This document shows, piece by piece, positions 8,503 to 17,800 of a DNA stretch of 60,969 nucleotides. The stretch is from Actinacidiphila glaucinigra (GTDB taxonomy: Bacteria > Actinomycetota > Actinomycetes > Streptomycetales > Streptomycetaceae). The stretch covers positions 1 to 60,969 of the forward strand of contig NZ_FZOF01000038.1 in NCBI RefSeq assembly GCF_900188405.1, written 5' to 3'. The stretch's first letter is position 1. Each line of letters begins with the position of its first letter. Position numbers and translations under genes: made by a program. Below the pieces are notes generated by a model. It was not told the origin of the DNA. It saw only the letters and a list, made by a program, of their open reading frames with translations, and ran no database searches.

Positions 8503-11500
8503 GTGGCTAAGGTCCGGGTATACGAACTCGCCAAGGAGTTCGGAGTTGAGAGCAAGGTCGTCATGGCCAAGCTCCAAGAACTTGGTGAATTCGTCCGTTC
8601 GGCGTCCTCGACGATCGAGGCGCCGGTTGTTCGCAAGCTGACTGACGCACTGCAGGGTTCCGGCGGCGGTTCCGCCTCGAAGCCCTCGGCTGCCAGGCCC
8701 GCGGCGCCGCGCAAGGCTGCGCCCGCAAAGCCGGCCACCCCCACTCCGGGTGCGCCGGCCCGTCCCGCTGCCCCGGCCCCGAAGCCGGCCACGGGATCTG
8801 CCCCCACTCCCAAGCCCGCCGGTGGCGCGCCCGCTCCGGGCCCGCGCCCGACCCCGGGTCCCAAGCCGGCCCCGGCCAAGCCCGCGCCGGTCACCCCGGT
8901 GCCGCAGGCGGAGTTCTCCGCCCCGCCGGCCCCCGCCCCGGCCCAGGAGCGCCCGGCTCAGGAGCGTCCGGCTCAGGAGCGTCCGGCCCAGGAGCGTCCG
9001 GCCCAGGCCGAGCGCCCCGCCGCCGGCCGTCCCGGTGCCCCGGGCCCGCGTCCCGGCGCGCGTCCGGCCGGTCCCGGCCAGCGCGACGGCGGCCGTGGCC
9101 AGGGTGGCCCCGGCGGTGCCCCGCGCCCCGGCGGCGAGCGTGCGCCCCGTCCCGGTGGTGACCGCGCGGCCCGTCCGGCCGGTCCCCGTCCGGGCAACAA
9201 CCCCTTCACCTCCGGTTCCACCGGCATGCCGCGCCCGCAGGCGCCGCGTCCCGCCGGCGGCCCCGGTCAGTCCGGTCCGCGCCCCGGTGGCGCGCCGGGT
9301 GCGGCCGGTCCGCGTCCCGGTGGCGCTCCCCGTCCCGGCGGCGGCGCTCCCGGCGGTCCGCGTCCCACTCCGGGCGGCATGCCCCGTCCGCAGGGCGGCG
9401 GCCCCCGTCCGAACCCCGGCATGATGCCGCAGCGTCCCGCTGCCGGCGGTGCCCCGGGTCGTCCGGGTGGTCCCGGTCGTCCCGGCGGCGGCCCCGGCGC
9501 GCGTCCCGGCGGCGGTGCAGGCCGTCCCGGCGGCGGCGGTGGCTTCGCCGGTCGTCCCGGCGGCGGTGGCGGTGCAGGCCGTCCCGGTGGCGGCGGCGGC
9601 TTCGGCGGCCCGCGTCCCGGTGGCGGTGCCGGCGGTGGCGGCGGCGGTGGCTTCGCCGGTCGTCCCGGTGGCGGCGGCTTCGGCGGTCGTCCCGGTGGTC
9701 CGGGTGGACGCGGTGGCACACAGGGTGCCTTCGGCCGTGGCCCCGGTGGCCGTCCGGCCCGTGGCCGCAAGTCGAAGCGCGCGAAGCGCCAGGAGTACGA
9801 GGCCATGCAGGCCCCGTCCGTGGGCGGCGTGCTGCTGCCCCGCGGCAACGGCGACACCGTGCGCCTCTCCCGTGGCGCCTCGCTGACCGACTTCGCCGAG
9901 AAGATCGGCGCCAACCCGGCGTCGCTCGTCCAGGTGATGCTCAACCTCGGCGAGATGGTCACCGCGACCCAGTCCGTCTCCGACGACACGCTGCAGCTGC
10001 TCGCCGACGAGATGAACTACACCCTCCAGATCGTCAGCCCGGAGGAGGAGGACCGCGAGCTGCTCGAGTCCTTCGACATCGAGTTCGGCGAGAACGAGGG
10101 CGGCGAGGAAGCGCTCGTCGCGCGTCCGCCGGTCGTGACCGTCATGGGTCACGTCGACCACGGCAAGACCCGCCTCCTCGACGCGATCCGCAAGACCAAC
10201 GTGGTCGCGGGCGAGGCCGGCGGCATCACCCAGCACATCGGTGCCTACCAGGTGGCCACCGAGGTCAACGGCGAGCACCGGGCCATCACCTTCATCGACA
10301 CCCCCGGTCACGAGGCGTTCACCGCCATGCGTGCCCGTGGTGCCAAGTCCACCGACATCGCGATCCTCGTGGTGGCGGCGAACGACGGCGTCATGCCCCA
10401 GACGATCGAGGCGCTGAACCACGCCAAGGCGGCCGACGTGCCGATCGTGGTCGCGGTCAACAAGATCGACGTCGAGGGCGCCGACCCGACGAAGGTGCGC
10501 GGTCAGCTGACCGAGTTCGGCCTGGTGGCCGAGGAGTACGGCGGCGAGACGATGTTCGTCGACATCTCCGCCAAGCAGGGCCTGAACATCGACAGCCTCC
10601 TGGAGGCCGTCGTCCTGACCGCGGACGCCGCGCTCGACCTGCGCGCCAACCCGGAGCAGGACGCCCAGGGCATCGCGATCGAGGCCCACCTCGACCGCGG
10701 CCGCGGCGCCGTGGCGACCGTCCTGGTCCAGCGCGGCACCCTGCGGGTCGGCGACACCATGGTGGTCGGCGACGCGTACGGCCGTGTCCGGGCGATGCTC
10801 GACGACACCGGCAACACCGTCGACGAGGCGGGCCCCTCGACCCCGGTCCTGGTGCTCGGTCTGACGAACGTGCCGGGTGCCGGCGACAACTTCCTGGTGG
10901 TCGACGAGGACCGTACGGCCCGGCAGATCGCCGAGAAGCGTGCCGCCCGCGAGCGGAACGCGGCCTTCGCCAAGTCCCGCCGCCGGGTCAGCCTGGAGGA
11001 CCTGGACAAGGTGCTCAAGGCCGGCGAGGTCCAGCAGCTCAACCTCATCATCAAGGGCGACGCGTCCGGTTCGGTCGAGGCCCTGGAGTCCTCGCTGCTC
11101 CAGCTCGACGTCGGCGAGGACGTGGACCTGCGCATCCTCCACCGGGGTGTCGGTGCGGTCACCGAGACCGACGTCACCCTGGCGGCGGGCTCCGACGCGA
11201 TCATCATCGGCTTCAACGTGCGGGCCGAGGGCCGTGCCACGTCGCTGGCCGAGCGTGAGGGCGTCGACGTCCGCTACTACTCGGTGATCTACCAGGTCAT
11301 CGACGAGATCGAGGCCGCGCTCAAGGGCATGCTCAAGCCCGAGTACGAGGAGGTGGAGCTCGGCACCGCCGAGATCCGCGAGGTCTTCCGCTCCTCCAAG
11401 CTCGGCAACATCGCCGGTGTGCTCATCCGCTCCGGCGAGGTCAAGCGCAACACCAAGGCGCGCCTGCTGCGCGACGGCAAGGTCGTCGCGGAGAACCTCA

Positions 11501-11646
11501 ACATCGAGGGTCTGCGGCGCTTCAAGGACGACGTCACCGAGATTCGTGAAGGTTTCGAGGGCGGTATCAACCTCGGCAACTACAACGACATCAAGATCGA
11601 CGATGTCATCGCGACCTACGAGATGCGCGAGAAGCCTCGCGTCTGA
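8503..11646 (+). CDS. infB: Translation initiation factor IF-2
   Basis: A 1047-residue GTPase that delivers fMet-tRNA to the 30S subunit. It has the long actinobacterial N-terminal extension: an N-terminal helical domain (about 1-50), then about 370 residues rich in Pro, Gly, Ala and Arg with short repeats. Among these is QERPA repeated four times (about 147-166), followed by GRPGGGGGF-type repeats. The G domain begins near 540, with GHVDHGKT (about 549-556), DTPGHE and NKID visible. Domains II, III and C2 follow, ending in the conserved YNDIKIDDVIATYE. The GTG start sits after AAGGAGCGAA. A hairpin follows the gene. Confidence 0.98.
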   Translation: MAKVRVYELAKEFGVESKVVMAKLQELGEFVRSASSTIEAPVVRKLTDALQGSGGGSASKPSAARPAAPRKAAPAKPATPTPGAPARPAAPAPKPATGSAPTPKPAGGAPAPGPRPTPGPKPAPAKPAPVTPVPQAEFSAPPAPAPAQERPAQERPAQERPAQERPAQAERPAAGRPGAPGPRPGARPAGPGQRDGGRGQGGPGGAPRPGGERAPRPGGDRAARPAGPRPGNNPFTSGSTGMPRPQAPRPAGGPGQSGPRPGGAPGAAGPRPGGAPRPGGGAPGGPRPTPGGMPRPQGGGPRPNPGMMPQRPAAGGAPGRPGGPGRPGGGPGARPGGGAGRPGGGGGFAGRPGGGGGAGRPGGGGGFGGPRPGGGAGGGGGGGFAGRPGGGGFGGRPGGPGGRGGTQGAFGRGPGGRPARGRKSKRAKRQEYEAMQAPSVGGVLLPRGNGDTVRLSRGASLTDFAEKIGANPASLVQVMLNLGEMVTATQSVSDDTLQLLADEMNYTLQIVSPEEEDRELLESFDIEFGENEGGEEALVARPPVVTVMGHVDHGKTRLLDAIRKTNVVAGEAGGITQHIGAYQVATEVNGEHRAITFIDTPGHEAFTAMRARGAKSTDIAILVVAANDGVMPQTIEALNHAKAADVPIVVAVNKIDVEGADPTKVRGQLTEFGLVAEEYGGETMFVDISAKQGLNIDSLLEAVVLTADAALDLRANPEQDAQGIAIEAHLDRGRGAVATVLVQRGTLRVGDTMVVGDAYGRVRAMLDDTGNTVDEAGPSTPVLVLGLTNVPGAGDNFLVVDEDRTARQIAEKRAARERNAAFAKSRRRVSLEDLDKVLKAGEVQQLNLIIKGDASGSVEALESSLLQLDVGEDVDLRILHRGVGAVTETDVTLAAGSDAIIIGFNVRAEGRATSLAEREGVDVRYYSVIYQVIDEIEAALKGMLKPEYEEVELGTAEIREVFRSSKLGNIAGVLIRSGEVKRNTKARLLRDGKVVAENLNIEGLRRFKDDVTEIREGFEGGINLGNYNDIKIDDVIATYEMREKPRV

Positions 11647-11661
11647 TCGAGGTACACGTGA

Positions 11662-11705
11662 CCGGGGCCGGTTGGCGGAGCGTAAATTCCGTCGATCGGC
11701 CCCGG
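11662..11705 (+). terminator. Hairpin between infB and the DUF503 gene
   Basis: A perfect 9-bp stem CCGGGGCCG / CGGCCCCGG (11662-11670 and 11697-11705) encloses a 26-nt loop. There is no clean U-tract, only GTTGCCTTTACT downstream. It may be a weak terminator, a processing site or an attenuator separating infB from DUF503-rbfA-truB. Confidence 0.45.
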
Positions 11706-11784
11706 CCGTTGCCTTTACTGTGGTGATTGCTGTTCACGGTGTTCGCACCGTTCACGACGAGGCCCCACAGGTCGGCTTGACCTG

Positions 11785-12084
11785 ATGCCCATGTATGTAG
11801 GGACGCTGTCCTTCGACCTGCTTCTCGGCGACGTCCGCTCGCTGAAGGAGAAGCGGTCCGTCATCCGGCCGATCGTGGCCGAGCTCCACCGCAAGTTCGC
11901 GGTGAGCGTCGCCGAGGTCGACCACCACGACCTCTACCGCAGAGCCGAGATCGGCGTGGCGGTCGTGTCCGGGGACCCCGGGCACATCACGGACGTCCTC
12001 GGACGCTGCGAGCGCTGGATGGCCTCGCGTCCCGAGGTGGACCTGCTGTCGGCGCGGCAGCGGGTGCACGGGGACGACGACTGA
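11785..12084 (+). CDS. DUF503 (YlxP-like) family protein
   Basis: A 99-residue protein starting MPMYVGTLSFDLLLGDVRSLKEKRSVIRPIV. This matches the DUF503/YlxP family, which is usually encoded between infB and rbfA as it is here. The fold is a small alpha/beta sandwich with the conserved SLKEKR motif at about 19-24. Its function is unproven, although the constant neighbourhood points to ribosome biogenesis or translation. The start could be either of two ATGs two codons apart. The rbfA gene follows 42 bp later. Confidence 0.93.
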   Translation: MPMYVGTLSFDLLLGDVRSLKEKRSVIRPIVAELHRKFAVSVAEVDHHDLYRRAEIGVAVVSGDPGHITDVLGRCERWMASRPEVDLLSARQRVHGDDD

Positions 12085-12126
12085 CACTCACGTACCGAAG
12101 CGTGATGAGAAGAGAGAAGAGCACGC

Positions 12127-12627
12127 ATGACCGACACCGCGCGGGCGCGCAAGCTGGCGGACCGCATCCGGGTCGTGGTCGCGGAGACGCTCCAGAGGCG
12201 GATCAAGGACCCGCGGCTGGGCTATGTGACGATCACGGACACCCGGGTCACCGGTGACCTGCGGGAGGCGACCGTCTTCTACACGGTCTTCGGCGACGAC
12301 GAGGAGCGGGCCGCCTCGGCGGCGGCGCTGGAGAGCGCCAAGGGCGTCCTCCGCTCGGAGGTCGGACGGCAGACCGGCGTGCGCTTCACGCCCACCCTGA
12401 CGTTCGTCGCGGACGCGATCCCGGAGAACGCGCGCACGATCGAGGACCTGCTCGCCAAGGCCCGCGCGGCCGACGAGGAGGTCCGCAAGACCGCCACCGA
12501 CGCCTCCTACGCCGGCGAAGCCGACCCCTACCGCAAGCCTGCGGAGGACGAGGACGAGGACCAGCACGAGGGCGACGACAAGGGCGACGCCGAGGGCGGC
12601 ACCGAGGCGGAGGACGGCGCCCGATGA
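12127..12627 (+). CDS. rbfA: Ribosome-binding factor A
   Basis: A 166-residue RbfA that assists late maturation of 16S rRNA in the 30S subunit. The KH-like domain spans about 1-115, with ARKLADRIRVVVAETLQRR and the DPRLGYVTITDTRVTGDLREA signature (about 28-48). A long acidic tail (about 125-166, Glu/Asp-rich) extends beyond the core, as in other streptomycetes. The stop overlaps the start of truB in ATGA, which indicates translational coupling. Confidence 0.96.
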   Translation: MTDTARARKLADRIRVVVAETLQRRIKDPRLGYVTITDTRVTGDLREATVFYTVFGDDEERAASAAALESAKGVLRSEVGRQTGVRFTPTLTFVADAIPENARTIEDLLAKARAADEEVRKTATDASYAGEADPYRKPAEDEDEDQHEGDDKGDAEGGTEAEDGAR

Positions 12628-13505
12628 AGGACGGGCTTGTCATCGTCGACAAGCCGGGCGGGATGACCTCGCACGACGTCGTGGCCCGGCTGCGCAGGCT
12701 GGCCGGGACACGGCGCGTGGGGCACGCCGGCACGCTCGACCCCATGGCCACCGGCGTCCTCGTCATCGGCGTCGAGAAGGCCACCCGGCTGCTCGGGCAC
12801 CTCGCGCTCACGCGCAAGGAGTACGAGGCGACCATCCGGCTCGGCCAGAGCACGATCACCGACGACGCGGAGGGCGAGGTCACGGCCTCGGTCTCCGCGG
12901 ACGGGGTCACCCGCGAGGCCATCGACGCTGGCATCGTGCCGCTGACCGGGGACATCATGCAGGTGCCCTCCAAGGTGAGCGCGATCAAGGTCAACGGCGT
13001 CCGGTCGTACGCCCGCGTGCGTGGCGGCGAGGACTTCGAGCTTCCGGCGCGGCCGGTGACGGTGTCGGCGTTCGCGGTGCGGGACGTCCGGCACGTGCGG
13101 CACGACGGCGGTGACGTGGTCGACGTCGACGTCACCGTCGAGTGCTCCTCCGGCACGTACATCCGGGCTCTCGCCCGGGACCTGGGGGCCGGGCTGGGCG
13201 TCGGCGGCCACCTCACCGCGTTGCGGCGCACCCGCGTCGGGCCCTACGGGGCCGACCTCGCGCGCACGCTGGAGCAGCTCACGGAGGCGTTCGCGGTGCT
13301 GCCCATCGCGGAGGCCGCGGCGGCGGCGTTCCCCCGGTGGGACGTGGACGACCGCCAGGCGCGGCTGCTCGGCAACGGGGTGCGGCTGGACGCGCCCCCG
13401 TCGCTGGGGGCGGTGCCGACGGCGGTGTTCGGGCCGGAGGGGGAGTTTCTGGCGCTGGTGGAGGCGCGGGAGGGGCAGGCGAGGATTCTCGCCAACCTGG
13501 GCTGA
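12624..13505 (+). CDS. truB: tRNA pseudouridine-55 synthase TruB
   Basis: A 293-residue pseudouridine synthase that converts U55 in the T-loop of tRNAs. The start MKDGLVIVDKPGGMTSHDVVARLRR is characteristic. The catalytic motif GHAGTLDPMATGVL (about 33-46) contains the nucleophilic Asp. Later family blocks (KEYEATIRLG, VPSKVSAIKVNGVRSYARVRGG, CSSGTYIRALARDLG) are all present, followed by a C-terminal PUA-like part. It is the last gene of the rimP operon and overlaps rbfA by 4 nt. A repeat-rich non-coding scar follows directly. Confidence 0.97.
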   Translation: MKDGLVIVDKPGGMTSHDVVARLRRLAGTRRVGHAGTLDPMATGVLVIGVEKATRLLGHLALTRKEYEATIRLGQSTITDDAEGEVTASVSADGVTREAIDAGIVPLTGDIMQVPSKVSAIKVNGVRSYARVRGGEDFELPARPVTVSAFAVRDVRHVRHDGGDVVDVDVTVECSSGTYIRALARDLGAGLGVGGHLTALRRTRVGPYGADLARTLEQLTEAFAVLPIAEAAAAAFPRWDVDDRQARLLGNGVRLDAPPSLGAVPTAVFGPEGEFLALVEAREGQARILANLG

Positions 13506-13690
13506 GCGCGGGGTGCCCCTTGCGGCGCGTTGTTGTGTGCGGGTGCGTTGCGCCTGCGGCGGGCATCCCCCGCCCTCCCTCCCTCCCTCCCCCAGCCTTC
13601 GGCTGGGGGGACCCCCATGGGCGCACCCCGCCACACCCCCTCCCCTCGTACAGGCGACTAACGGCCGGAGCGGTCCGGTGTCGGCCGGTG
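13506..13690 (+). repeat. Partial copy of the intergenic repeat, with a terminator-like hairpin
   Basis: This is direct-orientation sequence related to 3610-3660 (TTGTTGTGTGCGGGTGCGTT, then GCGCCTGCGGCGGGC) and to 3800-3826 (GCGCACCCCGCCACACCCCC). Between them is a run of CCCT units (13573-13590) and a strong 9-bp hairpin CCCCCAGCC-TTC-GGCTGGGGG at 13589-13609. The hairpin could end the rimP-truB transcript. No coding sequence is apparent until the galactokinase remnant. Confidence 0.55.
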
Positions 13691-13878
13691 TGGAGGCGGG
13701 CGCCCTCGGTGCGCGTATGACGGGCGGCGGCTTCGGTGGTTCGGCGATCGTGCTGGTGGAGGAGTCCGCGGCGGAGAAGACTGCCGAGGCGATCGTCGGC
13801 GCCTTCGCCACGGCCGGTCACCGCGAGCCGCGGGTCTTCACCGCGGTGCCGTCGGCGGGAGCCCGCCGGCTGGTGTAG
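13691..13878 (+). pseudogene. galK: Galactokinase C-terminal remnant
   Basis: About 60 codons, in one frame, read GALGARMTGGGFGGSAIVLV and continue through EPRVFTAVPSAGARRLV to a TAG stop at 13876-13878. GARMTGGGFGGSAI is the glycine-rich third motif of GHMP kinases in its galactokinase form, and the distance to the stop fits the end of GalK. There is no upstream kinase domain: the preceding frame is repeat DNA running back into truB. This is therefore a 3' fragment left by a deletion or insertion, not a working gene. The left boundary is approximate, since homology appears to start near 13690. Confidence 0.75.
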
Positions 13879-14891
13879 GCGCACGACCGGGTCGACAGGG
13901 TGCGGTGCGGGTGTCCGTGTCCGGCTGTAGCGCCGTCTCGCGCCCTGCGGGCGCAAAGGCGCCGGCTGCGGAGGGGGAAGGGTGGGGGCGGGGCTTGCCT
14001 GCCGTGTGCGGGTCGTGGGCGGCTCGGTTCAGGCGCCGGAGCGGGTCGCCTTTCCTTTGGGCCTGGGTCTCGTTGCCGTCCGCGGGTGCAGATGGCCGGT
14101 TGCCACGCCTACTGCCGGTGGTGGGCGCACCCGCCGTAACCGGCGTCTGCGAGTGCTTCGAGGTGCTGTCGAGCGATCGGAACGACATCGGTGGTTGCCG
14201 CACGCGTCACTCGACGCCCACACCATCCGGCTCGATGCCGGCAAGTCGGCCGCGCCACCGGTGCGTGCACTCTTGCTCGGCCTTCGGCCGAAAGACCCCC
14301 CGCTGAGGGCAGTTCCCAGCGGTGCGGGGAGGGGAGCCCCCCTCACCACCCTCCGGCCGTTGTCGCCCGACGAAACGGAGGGGGCGGGGTCGTAGGGGTG
14401 GGCGTTCTGGACGCTGACGTGTATTTGTTGTGCGGCATCCGGGGCCCGACTTGGGCCGCCCGCCATGCACATAAATATGCGGTACAGAATGCCCAGCCCC
14501 GGAGGCCCCGCCCCCGGCCCACTACGCACGCGCGCAGGCCCGCACCAACCATCCGGGGCAATCGGGAGGGCGGGCGGGTGAACCCCCAACCGCAACCACG
14601 ACGCACCCGCACCCAACAACCGGCCCGCACACACCCACCGGGCCCAACAGAACGCACCCCGGAGGGCTTCGCGGCGCAACCGTGAAGCGCGGGCCCTCCC
14701 CCCTGGCGGCCCGCGCTGCACGATCCCCCCTCCCCCCGTCCCTATCCACCCCGCAAGATCGATTCACTCCAACGGGCAGGCGCTCGGAGTGAAGAGAGGG
14801 AGCGCTTGGGGGCGCTTTCGACATGGGATCTGTTCTGTCGATCAACGGACGTCTACGGTCGAAACGGGCACTGTGGCGGGGAGGTGCGCAG
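13879..14891. repeat. Non-coding stretch with an inverted copy of the intergenic repeat
   Basis: About 1 kb without a credible gene. Bases about 14200-14400 are, on the other strand, closely similar to 3800-3960, sharing the CCCTCCG...CGGAGGG hairpin and the CTGCCCTCAGCGGGG block. Bases about 14530-14640 match 3598-3720 in inverted orientation, including CCCGCCCGCCCTCCCGATTG. A separate imperfect inverted repeat (14399-14495) lies inside. Bases 14641-14891 should contain the promoter of the next gene, but no clear -35/-10 pair stands out. Confidence 0.6.
14399..14495. repeat. 97-bp element with near-perfect terminal inverted repeats
   Basis: The ends TGGGCGTTCTG (14399) and CAGAATGCCCA (to 14495) are inverted repeats with one mismatch in 11. 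The interior is imperfectly complementary and includes AT-rich bases (ACATAAATATGC) that are unusual for this genome. It could fold into a long hairpin. The size resembles a miniature inverted-repeat element, but no target-site duplication is obvious, so the call is tentative. Confidence 0.35.
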
Positions 14892-17800
14892 ATGGCGGTG
14901 CTGTCCGCCGATGTTGACAGGGCGCTGGTGCGCGTCCGTGACCTGGCCGGACGGCCGCGGGGGACGGGGTTCCTCGTCGAGGCGCGGGACGGGCGCGGGA
15001 CGCTCGTGACGAGCCACGAGGCCGTGGACGGACTGGTGCGGCTCGTGCTGCACGCGCACGGGGAACAGACGACCCTCGTCGAGGCGCACGCGATCACACC
15101 GCTGCCGGAGCTGGGGCTCGCGCTCGTGGCGACGGAGGGGCTGGACGTACCGCCGTTGCCCGTGGCCGGGTTCGCGCGGACCGCGGGGCCCGGGAGGGCG
15201 GTGCGGTTGCGGGGCGCGGCCTGGGTGGAGGCCGCGATCGCGGGGACGGCGCCGGTGACGTACACCGCGACGGACCGCTTCCACCTGCTCGACGCGGCGT
15301 ACGAGCTCGCCGGCGCGCGCGGGGACGACGAGCCGCTGCGCGCGGTCGCCTCGGGGGAGCCGGTGATCGACGCGGAGACCGGTGCCGTGCACGGTGTCGT
15401 CGTGACCGCGCTGCACGCGGGGCGTCGCGCGGGCGGATTCGCGGTGCCGCTGCGGGCGCCCGCGGAGGGCGGGGTGCTCGGGGAGGCGCTGGCGCGCAAC
15501 GCGGCGACAGTGCCCGTGTACGGGCCGCACCTGAACATCGCCGGGGCGCTGCAGCTGACCGCGACCTCCGTCGCTTCCGCGGCCCGGCCGCGGGCCTGGC
15601 GAGAGGCCGTCGTACGCCCCGACACGGAGGCGGAGCTGGCGCGCTTCACGGGGGAGGGGTGCGCCTCCGTGCTCGGGCTGGTGGGCGCCCCCGGCAGTGG
15701 CCGTACGACCGAGCTGGAGGCGCTGGCCGCCCGGCGTGCCGCGGGCCCGGACCCGGCGCCCACGGTGTGGCTGAGGGGGGCCGAACTCCGCGCGGGGGAC
15801 GCGGGGTTGAGGGAGGCCGTGGAGCGGGCGCTGGCCGCCGCGGGGCGCGTCGTGCACGCCGGGACGGCGCCGGATCGCGCACCGGCCGACGCGTCGCCCG
15901 ATGCCGTCGCCCGCCTGGCGCGCGCCGTGGGGCGACCGCTGCTCGTCGTGCTGGACGCTCCCGAGGAGATGCCGCCGCTGCTCGCCCACGCGCTGCCCGA
16001 GTGGACGGCGCAGACGGCGCGTTGGCTGCGGTCGGCCGGGGTGCGGCTGATCGTGGCGTGCCGTCCCGAGTACTGGGAGCAGGCCGGCGTGCTCTTCCCG
16101 CCCGGTCTGCTCCACGACGCCGGCACCCCACCGGGCGCGCGGGCGCTGCCCGCGTGCCTCCGCCTCGGCGCCCTGCCGGAGGAGCCCGCGCGGCTCGTCC
16201 GGGAGCGTCACGGACTGCCCGCCGGCGCCCTCGCCGAGCAGGACGCGGCGCATCCGCTGGCGCTGCGGCTGCTGGCGGATGTCCGGGACGCCGGCGGCGG
16301 CCTCATGGGACGGCCTGGCCGGGCGGAGGTCTTCTCCGCCCACCTGGACCTGCTGTGTCTGCGGATCGCGGGCCGCATCGCGGCCGCCACGGCCCCCGCG
16401 CGGCCGACGGAGGTACGGCGGCTGGCCGCCCGGGTCGCGGGGCAGGCGCACGAGGCGGCCCGGCGCTGCCTGGGCCCCGGGCAGGGCGAACTGGACCGGG
16501 CGTCCTTCGAGGAGCTGTTCCCGTGGCGCGCCGGCTGGGCGGCGGCGGTGCTCACGGAGGGGCTCGTGGTGCCGGCCGGTGCCGGGTACCGCTTCGCGCA
16601 CGAGGAGTTCGGGGACTGGCTGCAGGGCTGCCAACTCGACCTGGACGGGGCGCTGTACGCCCTCGTCCACCGCTGGTCGACCGGTGACCGGGACGGCTGT
16701 GCCGACGCCCCCGTACGGCTGCCCGCCCGGGCCGCGGCGCAGCCGCGGCACTGCGCCGTGCCGCCGGTGCCGCCCGCGCCGCCGCTCGCCCCGCCCTCCG
16801 CGCCGCGCTGCCTTCCCGTGCCGCGGCACCGCATCGGCCCCGTCGTGCAGGCGCTGCTGCTCACCGCGCGGCGCTCCGGGCCGGAGACCCTCGCGCGGCG
16901 GCTGCGGCAGCTGGTCCTCGTGCTCGACCGCGACGCCGCCGCGACCGTCCTGCTGGACGGGGTGCCCCGGCCGCGCGGTGAGGGCGACGGTGCGGGGCGG
17001 GCGGCCGCACGGCGCGCGGACGCGGTGTGGTGGGCGGCGCACCTGCTGGGCGAGACCCTGCTCGGGGTGCCGGACGCGACGCCGTACCGGGAGGTGCTGC
17101 GGCTGCTGGCGGAACGCGTCACCGCCCGCTCGATCGAGGCCGGGGGCTTCCACGAGGGCGCGGGGCTGGGGGAGTTCGGGCCGTGGTTCTGGCGGCGGCT
17201 GCGGCTCCCTCCGGAGGAGCGCCTGGCACTGCTGCGGCTCCTGCTGCCCGCCGACGGCCCGCCGCGCGCCGCGGACGGCACGCGGGAGCGGTTCCTGACG
17301 GCGGCCGGCGAGGTGCTGACCGGGGCGCCGCGGCCGTCGCTGCCCGCGCTGTGCGACTGGTTCACCGACGAACGGCTGCTGCAGTGCGGGCCCCGCGACC
17401 CCCGGCCGACGGTCGCCACCGCGGCGCAGGCCCTGCTCCACACCCACCGGCGGCAGGCCGTGGACGACCTCGCCGAGGCGCTGGCCGCCACGGACCACGC
17501 CCGCGCCCGGGAACTGCTGGCGGCCCTCGCCGAGGACGAACCGTCCGCCGTGTGCCGCGCCGTCGACCGCTGGGCCCACGACGACCGGCCGGAGCGGCAC
17601 ACCGCTGCGGCCACCTACGGTCTGCTGGCCGCCCCGCACGCCGTGCTCGCCGCCGACCGCGAGCTGCTGCGCTACGCGGCCCTGGCGATCCTGGCCAGAC
17701 CGGCCGACCGCGCCCTGCACGGAGCCGCGCTCGGCCTCCTGGTGCGGGATCCGGCGACCCGTTCGCTCCATCTGCGCGCCGCCCTGGACGGCTTCGCGGC

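Noticed and set aside
8940..9010. Short tandem repeats that could be read as a CRISPR-like or satellite array
   Set aside because: They encode QERPA repeats within the IF-2 N-terminal domain in frame; there are no spacers. No CRISPR array was seen anywhere in the window.
8488..11142. 884-codon open frame on the minus strand over infB
   Set aside because: It shadows IF-2; its Thr/Gly/Ala-rich product mirrors the Pro/Gly repeats of the real gene.
13905..14395. Several 100-140 codon frames between the galK remnant and the NTPase gene
   Set aside because: They fall in repeat DNA, overlap one another on both strands and match no family pattern.
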